Below, one piece after another: positions 16,091 through 24,935 of a DNA stretch of 64,000 nt. Location of the stretch: NCBI GenBank assembly GCA_964519985.1, contig CAZFMF010000020.1:3045-67044 (forward strand). The letters run 5' to 3'. The notes under the pieces are model-generated. The model made no database searches and was not told the origin of the DNA. It saw only the letters and a program-made list of their open reading frames with translations. The DNA is from JAIEOG01 sp964519985. Its GTDB lineage: Bacteria; Bdellovibrionota; FAC87; UBA2466. Numbering within the stretch: the stretch's first letter is position 1; the number at the start of each line of letters is the position of its first letter. Both the position numbers and the translations under genes were made by a program.

Positions 16091-16549
16091 TTAAGTCTTT
16101 TCTCGGGCCGTACCGCGACGAAAGCCTAGCCGGTTACGCCGATCCAAGATCTGTTGCACCATTGCATGGATGGGGACCTCGTTCGGACAAAGCACCGTGC
16201 ACGCCCCACAACGGGCGCAGGGAAACCACTCTTCGAGAAAAACTTCCGATTCATGCGGGTACTTGGCGAAGACCGAAGGGATGAGCTTCGGTTCGAATGA
16301 CGCCGGGGCATCGCCCTTGCGAATCGCTTCGCAGGAAAACGTACAAAGGGAACAGACCTGACAGCGTTCGAAAGACGGTGAGAGACTGCGTTCCGATTCG
16401 CTGATCGCCAGGACGTGGTCGGCCCGGTAGCGCTCCAGGAATGCCTCGGCGCCCCGCCCCTTACGCCAAAAAAAGAAAAGCCGGTGGAATCGCCGCCAAA
16501 GGCGATCGACTTTCAAGTAGAGTCGGATGCTATAGAGCCGAAGCGACAC
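16091..16549 (-). CDS. glpC: Short GlpC-like 4Fe-4S protein of the glycerol-3-phosphate dehydrogenase complex
   Basis: 152 aa from a GTG with GGGAGGCAG upstream. Two ferredoxin-like clusters are seen: CQVCSLCTFSC (followed by no CP) and CARCGACTVLCPNEVP. The N-terminus is basic with an amphipathic helix. E. coli GlpC is about 396 aa and carries two CCG (cysteine-rich) domains after the clusters; these are absent here. It overlaps glpB by 20 nt. The role by context is to pass electrons from GlpAB toward membrane quinone, but the missing CCG domains make the acceptor uncertain. Confidence 0.68.
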   Translation of the reverse strand: MSLRLYSIRLYLKVDRLWRRFHRLFFFWRKGRGAEAFLERYRADHVLAISESERSLSPSFERCQVCSLCTFSCEAIRKGDAPASFEPKLIPSVFAKYPHESEVFLEEWFPCARCGACTVLCPNEVPIHAMVQQILDRRNRLGFRRGTAREKT

Positions 16550-17735
16550 TCTGCCTCCCGCTCAGCGCAAAAAAACCCAACCCGACGCCCACGCCGGCGT
16601 AATCCAAACCACCCAAGATCGATCCGCACGCGTGCAAGTTTTGAAATGCGGGTCGACCGTCTTCGGCGAGCGGGCGAAAGCTCGCGTCTACCCGGACGCC
16701 CATCGCGTCACCCGTACCGTGCAAAGGAAGGGCAAAGATCGATTCGACGGTGCGTTGCGTTCCGGCACTTAACCCGCCGCCAAAATACCGGCCCGAAGCC
16801 AAAACGAAGGTGGCGGCCCGCAACGTCGTCCACCCCGACTGCCCGAGGGCGGTCAGTTCGCGCACCGTGCCGGCTCCGGTTTGGACTTTGATCTGTTGCG
16901 TGGGGAACCGTTCGACTTCCTGCAAGGCCAATGCGGCCCGAATGGCACCGTTCAAGCGAAAGCCGGCCACCGGCTCGGTCCACGACAATGCTTCCGCGAC
17001 CGGAAACTTGCCGTCGCCGCTGATGGTGCGAAAGATCGCGTCACTCGGAAAAATCGGCGGAAAAAGCAGGCTGTCGGACGACTCCGCGATCCGCGCCACC
17101 GCCTCCCGCAGGCGTTCGACCTCGGCCGGTCGGGCGGCCAGATCGGCGGCGACGCGCGGCAGAGGAATGTCCCAAGCTTCGCCTTCCAACGGCAAGTCGA
17201 GCGCACGAAATTCTACCGACAATCCGCGCCGCTTCGCCGCTTCATTCCACTGCCGACTGAGCAAGTCGCCCCGGAAGCGCCAGCGCCGGGAGCCCAAAAC
17301 CGAAACGCGCCGAATCCCACCCGTCTGGAGATCCGCGCGGCTCTGAATTCCCTGCGCTACATATCCCGAACGCAGCTGGCCCGAAAGACTCGGGAGTAAG
17401 TACGGCATTTCCCAGCGCCGGGTGATTTCCAAATGCGGCGACAGGGCCTCAATCACTTCTTCGCTGCCCGCCATCCACTGCGCGGCAACAATGGGCAGCC
17501 CCCCTTCCATCTGGAGATCCGAAAAATATCCCCGCCATTTTTCGCACGCCGACGAAAAAGACCCGGCTTCCGCCACCGGTCCAAAATCCCAAAGGCCGGA
17601 ACTCACACTGGTCGCCCCGCTCCCGCGGGTAAAAATCGCCACTCGCTTGCCGCCGCGACGTAACGTGAGGGCGGCGGCGAAACCGGCCAGACCATCGCCG
17701 ATCACTCCGGCATCGAAGGCCTTGGGCTCAGACAC
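16530..17735 (-). CDS. glpB: GlpB-like anaerobic glycerol-3-phosphate dehydrogenase subunit B
   Basis: About 401 aa. The FAD/NAD Rossmann loop is GVIGDGLAGFAAALTLRRGGKRVAIF with the GxGxxG-like pattern, and near the C-terminus FQNLHACGSILGGLDYAGVGVGLGF is the second FAD-contact motif typical of GlpB. GTG at 17735 is the start: it overlaps the glpA stop by 8 nt. It should form the FMN-containing second subunit with GlpA. Located between glpA and the short glpC, in E. coli order. Confidence 0.78.
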   Translation of the reverse strand: MSEPKAFDAGVIGDGLAGFAAALTLRRGGKRVAIFTRGSGATSVSSGLWDFGPVAEAGSFSSACEKWRGYFSDLQMEGGLPIVAAQWMAGSEEVIEALSPHLEITRRWEMPYLLPSLSGQLRSGYVAQGIQSRADLQTGGIRRVSVLGSRRWRFRGDLLSRQWNEAAKRRGLSVEFRALDLPLEGEAWDIPLPRVAADLAARPAEVERLREAVARIAESSDSLLFPPIFPSDAIFRTISGDGKFPVAEALSWTEPVAGFRLNGAIRAALALQEVERFPTQQIKVQTGAGTVRELTALGQSGWTTLRAATFVLASGRYFGGGLSAGTQRTVESIFALPLHGTGDAMGVRVDASFRPLAEDGRPAFQNLHACGSILGGLDYAGVGVGLGFFALSGRQSVASAL

Positions 17736-19335
17736 TCCCGCCCCCGCGTTCCAAGTTGCGCGCATATTCGCGCTGTTTCGCCTGTTCGCCCCAAACCAAC
17801 TCGGGAGGGAAATCGGCGGGATTCTCCGCGAGATGCTTTTCTAAGGTCGCCGTGTCCCAGTTCAGCAACGATCCGAGCAAAGCACCCGCCGCCCGCCGGC
17901 AACGGCTACCGCGGCAACTGCCCTCCCCCAAACGGGTACGGCGCCGCAAGTCCGCTACCCCCGTGACCCATTCTTTGCGAACGGTGTACTCGATTTCCGA
18001 GGCCAGGACTTGTTCGCATTCGCAGATCGTCTGCGCCAACTCCGCATTGCGTACGGCGGCATCTAAGATCCCTTCGGCCTTGTGGCCGTAACGGCGAATG
18101 AGTCGCGCCACCAAGATCGGATCGCGTCCGGTGCGACGCGCTTCTTCGAGCCACGGGATTTCCGATGTGCAACCGGGCAAGCTTTCCAAGTGAGTACGGC
18201 ACCGCTCTTTCTGGCGCAGCTTGCGGCAGATCTGGTTCGTCACCTGTTCCGCCAACCGGCGCGCGCGGGTGAGCCCACCCCCCAAGACACTATACAATCC
18301 GTCCACCCCATCACTGGCGTGATCGAAGACGGCCTGGCGATGGCCTTCGGGGTGATCGATATCCACCACGCGACAATGCACGCCGGAAACGGATGAAGTG
18401 AACCGGTGCGCATCGATGCGCGGCAGGTATTTTTTCAAAGTCTCGAGCAAGAGCGCCACTTCATCCGCGCCAATCTTCACGTCCTCCGGTTTGCCGCTGA
18501 ACGGGCTTTCCGTCGGACCCAAGATGGAGACGTTTTCGCGGGGAAAAAAGTAGAGCGGGTCGTTACGGTGAGGGAGGGGGATGGCCAACGCGACATCCGT
18601 CACGCGGCGTTCGAGAAAGACATAGGAGCGGCGATAGTAGCGAAACTCCACCGACCGCCGCGGCACGAGCTTGGGTCCCCAGGGCCCGGCGGCGTTCACC
18701 ACCGTGCGGGCGCGCACAAAGAGCGGGGCTCCGTCCTTCGACGTAATGCGCAGACCCACCAGACGTCCGGCTTGAACTTCGACCTTGTCCACCCGAATGC
18801 CCTTGTAGAGATTCGCGCCGGCCGAAGCGGCACTGCGAGCGGTGGCGATGGTGATGCGCGAAGGATCCGTCGTCCATTCGTCCACACTGATCGCGCCCAG
18901 CAGATCCCGCGACAATCCCGGCTCCACCGCCTGGAGATCGGCCGAATTCAAGCGCACGTGCGGCCGACCGGCCTTGGACGCCGCGTAGTGATCATAGAGA
19001 TCGGCCAGCGCCTGCAGGCGGTCTAGATCGGTGTGCGGATCCGTTTTGAGGACGGGAAAAAGAATCGGAACCCGCGTCAGTAAATTCGGGGCAATTCGTT
19101 GGAAGACATTGATCTCCTCGCAGGCGGTTCGCGTCGCCTCGGGATCGGTGGCCAGCCAATGGGGTTCGCCGGAAAGAATTCCGGTTCCCGCGCCGGTGGT
19201 GCCGGCCGCAAAATCTTCTTTTTCGAAGAGCACGACCGAAAGCCGTCGCATGGCGCAGTCCCGCGCCACACTCACACCCAAAATACCCCCGCCGATGATG
19301 GCCACGTCGTAGACTCGATCGGTGAGGGGCAGCAT
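17728..19335 (-). CDS. glpA: GlpA-like glycerol-3-phosphate dehydrogenase with C-terminal [2Fe-2S] domain
   Basis: 535 aa. The N-terminal FAD loop YDVAIIGGGILGVSVARDCAMRRLSVVLFEK and SGVHCRVVD/YSVLGGGLTRARRLAEQ belong to the DAO-type G3P dehydrogenase family. After about residue 430 comes a BFD-like iron-sulfur domain with Cys pattern CEC ... SCRGSRCRR, as in E. coli GlpA. It oxidises sn-glycerol 3-phosphate to DHAP. The stop of aspS lies only 3 bp upstream of this gene's start codon, so it is probably read through from the aminoacyl-tRNA synthetase operon. Confidence 0.85.
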   Translation of the reverse strand: MLPLTDRVYDVAIIGGGILGVSVARDCAMRRLSVVLFEKEDFAAGTTGAGTGILSGEPHWLATDPEATRTACEEINVFQRIAPNLLTRVPILFPVLKTDPHTDLDRLQALADLYDHYAASKAGRPHVRLNSADLQAVEPGLSRDLLGAISVDEWTTDPSRITIATARSAASAGANLYKGIRVDKVEVQAGRLVGLRITSKDGAPLFVRARTVVNAAGPWGPKLVPRRSVEFRYYRRSYVFLERRVTDVALAIPLPHRNDPLYFFPRENVSILGPTESPFSGKPEDVKIGADEVALLLETLKKYLPRIDAHRFTSSVSGVHCRVVDIDHPEGHRQAVFDHASDGVDGLYSVLGGGLTRARRLAEQVTNQICRKLRQKERCRTHLESLPGCTSEIPWLEEARRTGRDPILVARLIRRYGHKAEGILDAAVRNAELAQTICECEQVLASEIEYTVRKEWVTGVADLRRRTRLGEGSCRGSRCRRAAGALLGSLLNWDTATLEKHLAENPADFPPELVWGEQAKQREYARNLERGGGSV

Positions 19336-19338
19336 GGC

Positions 19339-21138
19339 TTAAGTCGCCGGTTTCGGCGCCAACCGGATGAAGAGCTCTTCCAGCTGCTGCGGATCTGCCG
19401 GCGAGGGCGCTCCGGCCATCAGATCGGCGGCCTTTTGGGTTTTCGGGAAAGCCATCACATCGCGGATCGCATCGCAACCGGTGAGCAACATCGCCACCCG
19501 GTCGACCCCGAAGGCAATCCCGCCGTGCGGCGGAGTGCCGTACTGCAATGCGGTGAGAAAGAATCCGAATTTACGTTGGGCTTCTTCGGCGGAAAGTCCG
19601 AGCACATCGAACATGCGTTGCTGCACTTTCGTATCGTAAATACGTAAGGAACCACCGCCGATTTCGTAGCCATTCCAAACCATGTCGTAGGCCTCGGCGC
19701 GTACCGACGCCAGTTCCTCGTTGGATTTGGCGTTCATGAACTTGTCCAGGTCTTCGGCGTGCGGGCGGGTGAAGGGGTGGTGGGCGGCGTAAAAACGTTT
19801 GTCGTCTTCGTTAAACTGCAGCAGCGGGAAATCGGTTATCCACGCCAGATTGTCTTTCGTCTGATCGGTGTAGCCCAACGCCTTGCCGTACTCGTCGCGC
19901 AAGAAGGAAAGCGCGTTGTTCGTGATCGTGGGCGAAGCACAGACCATCAGCAGCATGCGCGGCCCGGAGAACGGCAGCTTGCTTTCGATTTCTTTTTTCA
20001 GCGCATCATCAAAGAATTTGGCTTGCGGAGCCTGCCAATCGCCCGGCGCCTTGATGCGCACCCAGGACAATCCCTTCGCGCCAAAGGGCGCGACCTTGCG
20101 CACGAGCCCATCCAGCTCCGTGCGGGAAAGCGGTTCCTTCTCTTCAAAGCAAAGGCCTTTCAGAATGCCGCCCTTGTCCAACACCGACTTAAAGACCTGA
20201 AAGGTCGATTTCTTTCCCTGCTCGGTGAGATCTACCAGCGTCAGGGGATTGCGGAGGTCGGGCTTGTCCGAGCCGTACTTTTCCATCGCGGTGGCGTACT
20301 TCATGCGCGGAAACGGCGTCGCAATCTCCTTGCCCAAAACTTCCTTCAACACGCGCTTCATCAAGGCTTCGTGCAAGGAGTAGATATCCTCGGTATTCAC
20401 AAAGGACATTTCCACATCCACCTGGGTGAACTCCGGCTGACGGTCGGCGCGCAAGTCTTCGTCACGAAAGCAGCGGGCGATTTGCACGTAGCGTTCCAGC
20501 CCGCCAATCATGCAGAGCTGCTTTAGCGTCTGGGGCGACTGCGGCAAGGCGTAAAACTGTCCGTGGTGCACGCGGCTGGGCACGAGATAATCGCGCGCGC
20601 CTTCCGGCGTCGTCTTGTAGAGAATCGGGGTTTCGATTTCCCAGAAGTCATTTTCGAAATAAAACTGCCGCGCGACTTTCAAAAACTCATGGCGCACGCG
20701 CAGGTTGTTCTGCAGCTTCGCGCGGCGCAATTCTAAGTAGCGATAGGTGAGACGTACCGTCTCTTCGGTCTCCCCGGCCGACGGCGAGTCTTCGTGCAAT
20801 GGATAGGGCAACGGTTGCGCGCGGCTCAAGACTTCCAATTCGCTCGCCACCAATTCAATCTGCCCGGTCGCTAGGTTTTCATTCACCATTCCTTCGGGAC
20901 GAGCGCGAATGCTCCCGGTCACGGCGATCACGGCTTCTTGGCGCAAGGTTCCCGCTTCGGTGACGGGCATATTCGCCGGGTCGAAGACGACCTGGCAGAT
21001 ACCCGAACGATCGCGCAAGTCGATGAAGACTACGCCGCCGTGATCACGCCAGCGATCCACCCAGCCGCCGACGGTGACCTTCTGGCCGCTTTCGGCTTTT
21101 GAAAGTTTGCCGCAACCATGCGTGCGCTTAAGCTTCAT
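19339..21138 (-). CDS. aspS: Aspartyl-tRNA synthetase
   Basis: A 599-aa class IIb synthetase of bacterial size. An OB-fold anticodon-binding domain (1 to about 105, VTVGGWVDRWRDHGGVVFIDLRD) precedes the catalytic core with motif 2 around IARCFRDEDLRADRQPEFTQVD and motif 3 PPHGGIAFGVDRVAMLL; the bacterial GAD insertion lies between about 290 and 420. It charges tRNA-Asp. Its start overlaps the 3' end of hisS by 11 nt. The pairing of hisS and aspS is common in bacteria. Confidence 0.97.
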   Translation of the reverse strand: MKLKRTHGCGKLSKAESGQKVTVGGWVDRWRDHGGVVFIDLRDRSGICQVVFDPANMPVTEAGTLRQEAVIAVTGSIRARPEGMVNENLATGQIELVASELEVLSRAQPLPYPLHEDSPSAGETEETVRLTYRYLELRRAKLQNNLRVRHEFLKVARQFYFENDFWEIETPILYKTTPEGARDYLVPSRVHHGQFYALPQSPQTLKQLCMIGGLERYVQIARCFRDEDLRADRQPEFTQVDVEMSFVNTEDIYSLHEALMKRVLKEVLGKEIATPFPRMKYATAMEKYGSDKPDLRNPLTLVDLTEQGKKSTFQVFKSVLDKGGILKGLCFEEKEPLSRTELDGLVRKVAPFGAKGLSWVRIKAPGDWQAPQAKFFDDALKKEIESKLPFSGPRMLLMVCASPTITNNALSFLRDEYGKALGYTDQTKDNLAWITDFPLLQFNEDDKRFYAAHHPFTRPHAEDLDKFMNAKSNEELASVRAEAYDMVWNGYEIGGGSLRIYDTKVQQRMFDVLGLSAEEAQRKFGFFLTALQYGTPPHGGIAFGVDRVAMLLTGCDAIRDVMAFPKTQKAADLMAGAPSPADPQQLEELFIRLAPKPAT

Positions 21139-22420
21139 CCAACGCTCTCCTCTTCAACTCCGCTTCGAGATCCTTCAATGCCACGGTGCTTTGTGTGCCT
21201 TGGGCCATGTCTTTCAGCGCCGCTTGCCCCGCCTTCAACTCATCGTCGCCGAGCAGCAGGGTGTATTTCGCCCCGGTGCGGTCGGCCTGCTTCATCTGCC
21301 ACTTCAGTTTCTTGTCTTGCTCGTAGGACATCTCCACCGCGATCCCCTGGCGTTTCAAGTCGATGCTCAAGGGATAGAGGCGATTGAAGGCTTCCGGTCC
21401 GAGCGGGGCAAAGAAGAAAGTGGGCTTCGGGGCGATGGCCTGGAGCAGCTGCCGGGCCTCGAGTGCCATCATCAAGCGCTCCATGCCCAGTGCCCAACCC
21501 ACGGCCGGAAACGGCGGTGCCCCAAAACGTCCCGCCAATTCGTCATATCGCCCACCGCCGCCCAACGCACTTTGGGCACCCAGCAGATTGGACGTGAACT
21601 CAAAGGCGGTGCGCGAATAGTAGTCGAGACCCCGCACGATATTGGGATCGAGCTCAAACTTCACGCCCGCTTCCTTCAAGCGCCGTTTTACGGCATCAAA
21701 ATGCGCTTTGCTCTCGGGATCCAGGTGGTCCACGATCCGCGGCGCTTTTTCGGCCAGTCGTCGGCACCCCTCGTTCTTGCAATCGAGGATACGCATGGGC
21801 GCGCGTTCAAATCGCTTCTGGCATTGCTCGCAGAGCTCTGCGAGGTGGGGACGCAAATAGTCTTTCAGCTTTTCGCGGTACTGCGGCCGACAGGCTTCGC
21901 TGCCGACGCTATTCACGCGGATCTCATACTCGGTAAGCCCGAGGTGACGATAAATGGCATCGAGCACGGCAATGACTTCGGCATCCGCTTCCGGGCTGCC
22001 GTCCTGAATTAGCTCCGCACCGATCTGATGAAACTGTCGCAGGCGCCCTTTTTGGGGACGCTCATAGCGGAACATCGGCAAGCAATAATAGTAGCGCTGG
22101 GTGTTGGGATTACGGTGGAGCTGGTGCTCGAGCAACGCGCGCACCACCGAGGATGTCGCTTCCGGGCGCAGCACCAGGGTGTCGACCTTCCCGCTATCCG
22201 GATGCCCGCGATCCTGGACTTGGTACATCTGCTTTTCCACGATGTCGGTGTCGGTTCCGACGGCGTGGGTGAAGACTTCGATCGGTTCCAGAACCGGCGT
22301 TCGGATTTCTTGGTAGCCGAAGGTCTCCAAAATAGTTTGGACCTTTCGCTCCACGGCCTTCCACTGAACCAGCTCGTCACCGAGTAGGTCGTGCATGCCG
22401 CGAACGGCTTTGATCTCCAA
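21128..22420 (-). CDS. hisS: Histidyl-tRNA synthetase
   Basis: 430 aa, a class IIa synthetase. Motif signatures are visible: AVRGMHDLLGDE at the start, LRPEATSSVVRALLEH, YYYCLPMFRYERPQKGRLRQFHQIGAE (motif 2), RGLDYYSRTAFEF and ALGGGGRYDELAGRFG, then the C-terminal anticodon domain. It charges tRNA-His. First gene of the hisS-aspS-glpABC unit. Four Cys at about 190-225 (CEQCQKRF... CKNEGCRRL) form a possible zinc-binding insertion also known in some HisRS. Confidence 0.97.
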   Translation of the reverse strand: MEIKAVRGMHDLLGDELVQWKAVERKVQTILETFGYQEIRTPVLEPIEVFTHAVGTDTDIVEKQMYQVQDRGHPDSGKVDTLVLRPEATSSVVRALLEHQLHRNPNTQRYYYCLPMFRYERPQKGRLRQFHQIGAELIQDGSPEADAEVIAVLDAIYRHLGLTEYEIRVNSVGSEACRPQYREKLKDYLRPHLAELCEQCQKRFERAPMRILDCKNEGCRRLAEKAPRIVDHLDPESKAHFDAVKRRLKEAGVKFELDPNIVRGLDYYSRTAFEFTSNLLGAQSALGGGGRYDELAGRFGAPPFPAVGWALGMERLMMALEARQLLQAIAPKPTFFFAPLGPEAFNRLYPLSIDLKRQGIAVEMSYEQDKKLKWQMKQADRTGAKYTLLLGDDELKAGQAALKDMAQGTQSTVALKDLEAELKRRALDEA

Positions 22421-22549
22421 AAATATCCTCCGGTTAAACGGGTTGCGTTTGCGAGGCTACCACCGAATTTCCGACGAGGCATGCCGTTTTTTGTCACCGA
22501 AAAACCCGGCAAGATCTGGATATTTCTTCACAAACCGACGTGATCGTGA

Positions 22550-22578
22550 TTGACGCCGCGCGTTGTTTGCTGTAAATT
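22550..22578 (+). promoter_or_regulatory. Probable sigma-70 promoter for the PGAG-repeat protein
   Basis: TTGACG at 22550-22555 and TAAATT at 22573-22578 with a 17-bp spacer, about 60 bp upstream of the ATG at 22640. Position and spacing fit a vegetative promoter with a leader of about 55 nt. It lies between divergent hisS and the secreted protein gene. Confidence 0.55.
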
Positions 22579-22639
22579 GCCGACTGTTCGTAAACTAAAT
22601 TTCTGTAAATCAGTAACAAGACCAAGTGGGGTTGGGTGT

Positions 22640-24232
22640 ATGCCGTCTTTTCGTAGATGGATTGGGTTTCTTTGTCTTTGCGTAATGGGTTTGGGTTCCA
22701 ACGCGTTCGCGGAATTTCCCGGGCAGTTTGGTCGTCCGATTGGCCGGCCGGTTCCGTTTCGCGGTCCGCTGGTGCGACCGCCGATCGGGCGTCCGCTTCC
22801 GCCGCCGGCGATGATCCTCCCGCAGCCTTCGCGGATACTACTGGACCAGTTGGCGATTCACGCCAAAAACATTACCGATGAAATTGCCGCCACCAATGAT
22901 GCAATGGCGGCCACCCACGGCGGCTCGGTGATCGCCCCGGTGGTGTTGGAGCGTTTCAGCTTGAATCCCGATCTGCGCTTGCTCATCGACACCAACTTGT
23001 CGTTCATCCCCCCGCGCCCCCGATCGCCCTTTCCGCAAAAGCGCGCGATCGAATACATGGTGGCCTGGCGTATGGCTGATGTGCTGCAAGCCGTCGACTT
23101 CATGATTCGCAATCCCAATCCGGCCAACATGCACCTTTTGATCAATCGCTTCAGCATTGTCGTGCCTTCGACCTATCTCTACATCGAAGGAATGCGCGAA
23201 ACGTATCTGATCGAGCCGATCTGGACGTGGCCCAACGCGGAATTGCCCGCGATCTTGGCGCGCTTGGAAGCGCAGCTTTTCGTCATGCGCGGTTTGATGG
23301 AGGCCTTGTACTGCGACCCGTTCTTCAATCCCTACTTCCCACGGGGTTGGGGAATGATCGAGACCACATTCAGCGCGTACCGTATCGACGTAGGCGCTCC
23401 CGGTCCGGTCGGCATCGCGCCGTTTCCGTTCTACCAAGATGGACCGAAGGGTCCGAATGGTTTCTACCGTCCGGAAGTGACGCCGGTGCCGCGCCAGGAT
23501 TTGAATCCGGTGCTGCCGTACGATCCGAATGCGTGGAACGGCCAAGTGGATCGCTTTGATCCCCGCTATGTCGATGGAAATCCGATTCCGCAAAACCCGG
23601 GCGTGGTTCCCGGTTTGAATAATGCTTTGCCTGGCGCGGGCGCTTTGCCGCCTCCGACGGGAGTTCCGGGTGCCGGTAATCTACCGGGTGCGGGAGCTTT
23701 GCCCGGAGCAGGGACATTGCCCGGTGCGGGTGCTTTACCTGGTGCCGGTGCTTTGCCCGGTGCGGGCGGCGGAGTGCGTCCACGCATCCCCGGCGCGGGA
23801 ACCTTGCCGGCCCCACAGGGTGGTGGGCAAACCTACGGTCCCGGCTTTGGCGCGGGTCAACCCGGACAGGGACAACCTTTGCCCGGCAATGGAGGCGGTT
23901 ACGGCCCCAACGGCGTACCCGGTTTCCAAGGCGGCCAACCGCAGCAGTATGGTCCCGGTTTCGGTGGTCAGAATCCGCAGCAACCGCTGCCGCCTCAGGG
24001 TGGTGTCCAACCGCAAGCCGGTGGTCAGCAAGCGGGCAATCAGCCGCAGCGACCGCGCACGGATCAAAACGGGCAACCGTTGCAGTCCGGTAACACCAAC
24101 GGCGTGCAGTGGGGAGACTTCAGCTACGACGACGAAAACACGCAGCCAACGAACAGTGGGCAATCGCAGCCGCCGTCCAATGGTCAGCAACCGTCGCCGG
24201 AACAATATCCGGCGCCGCAGCAACAACGCTAA
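22640..24232 (+). CDS. Secreted protein with Pro/Gly-rich PGAG repeat tail
   Basis: 530 aa. Signal peptide MPSFRRWIGFLCLCVMGLGSNAFAE, a Pro/Arg linker, then a helical globular domain (about 75-245). From about 329 to 391 there are about ten PGAG units spaced mostly by two residues (ALPGAG, TLPGAG), elastin-like in composition. Beyond that the tail is Gln/Gly/Pro-rich low complexity ending EQYPAPQQQR. The start is at 22640, not the longer in-frame start at 22550, because the signal peptide begins here. It is likely exported and flexible, perhaps surface or matrix related. Family not recognised. Followed by a strong terminator. Confidence 0.72.
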   Translation: MPSFRRWIGFLCLCVMGLGSNAFAEFPGQFGRPIGRPVPFRGPLVRPPIGRPLPPPAMILPQPSRILLDQLAIHAKNITDEIAATNDAMAATHGGSVIAPVVLERFSLNPDLRLLIDTNLSFIPPRPRSPFPQKRAIEYMVAWRMADVLQAVDFMIRNPNPANMHLLINRFSIVVPSTYLYIEGMRETYLIEPIWTWPNAELPAILARLEAQLFVMRGLMEALYCDPFFNPYFPRGWGMIETTFSAYRIDVGAPGPVGIAPFPFYQDGPKGPNGFYRPEVTPVPRQDLNPVLPYDPNAWNGQVDRFDPRYVDGNPIPQNPGVVPGLNNALPGAGALPPPTGVPGAGNLPGAGALPGAGTLPGAGALPGAGALPGAGGGVRPRIPGAGTLPAPQGGGQTYGPGFGAGQPGQGQPLPGNGGGYGPNGVPGFQGGQPQQYGPGFGGQNPQQPLPPQGGVQPQAGGQQAGNQPQRPRTDQNGQPLQSGNTNGVQWGDFSYDDENTQPTNSGQSQPPSNGQQPSPEQYPAPQQQR

Positions 24233-24242
24233 ACAGTTCGCT

Positions 24243-24293
24243 CAAAAAGGAAAGGGCGGGGTCCCCGGGTTGGGGATCTCGCCTTTTTCTTTT
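24243..24293. terminator. Bidirectional rho-independent terminator
   Basis: A GC-rich hairpin (GGCGGGGTCCCC with GGGGATCTCGCC, loop GGGTT) flanked by an A-rich run on the left (AAAAAGG) and CCTTTTTC on the right. It lies between convergent genes and can serve both the PGAG-repeat gene and lepB. Confidence 0.8.
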
Positions 24294-24935
24294 TTAACTC
24301 CGCACCCACTTGCCCATACGCTCGGTGCGCCAACTTCCGTTCGTACCCAGCGATAGCCAGATCAAGGAGACCTTTCCTTTGAGACACGAATAAGGAATCG
24401 GCCCCCAACTCCGGCTGTCCACACTCTTCACCCGGTTATCGCCCAAAACGAAAAAGTGGCCGACCGGGATGGTCACCGGGCCGTAGTCCCGGATCTGTCC
24501 CTCTTCCCAAACGATCGGGTACGGCTCCCCTTTTTCCGCACTCTCCCAACGCAAATGCGCGCTCGTTTCCGAACCGTTGCGCACATCGAGCGGTTTGCCG
24601 TTTACGGTCAAGAGCCCATTGCGGATCGCCACCTCGTCGCCCTCGATCGCCACGACCCGTTTGACGTACGTATCGAGACCGGTATCCGGAAGTGCGAAAG
24701 CCACCACCTCGCCGCGGCGCGGGCGGCGGATCTTAAATATTTCGTACGAACTAAACGGCAGCCGCACGTTGTAATTGGATTTGGAAACAAAAATCAGATC
24801 GCCGGAGAGCAAGCCCGGCGCCATCGAATCCGAAAAAATGCGGTAGTCTTCCACCAAGAAAAAACGAATGACCAGCGCCACCGCGGTCGCCCATACGAAG
24901 AGCGAAACATAGTTTTTGGCGCGAAAAGCCTTCAT
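24294..24935 (-). CDS. lepB: Signal peptidase I
   Basis: 213-aa S26 peptidase that removes signal peptides of exported proteins at the outer face of the inner membrane. One N-terminal transmembrane helix (about 10-27), then box B DSMAP with catalytic Ser37, box D YVKRVVAIEGDE with general base Lys92, and box E VLGDNRVKSVDSRSWG. Its ATG overlaps the stop of lepA (ATGA), the classical lepA-lepB operon. Shorter than E. coli LepB, which has two TM helices. Confidence 0.95.
   Translation of the reverse strand: MKAFRAKNYVSLFVWATAVALVIRFFLVEDYRIFSDSMAPGLLSGDLIFVSKSNYNVRLPFSSYEIFKIRRPRRGEVVAFALPDTGLDTYVKRVVAIEGDEVAIRNGLLTVNGKPLDVRNGSETSAHLRWESAEKGEPYPIVWEEGQIRDYGPVTIPVGHFFVLGDNRVKSVDSRSWGPIPYSCLKGKVSLIWLSLGTNGSWRTERMGKWVRS

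Noticed and set aside
21074..22012. 312-aa rightward ORF over hisS
   Set aside because: Shadow of hisS on the opposite strand.
23566..23787. 73-aa Pro/Ala/Gly-repeat ORF on minus strand
   Set aside because: Antisense mirror of the PGAG repeat region.
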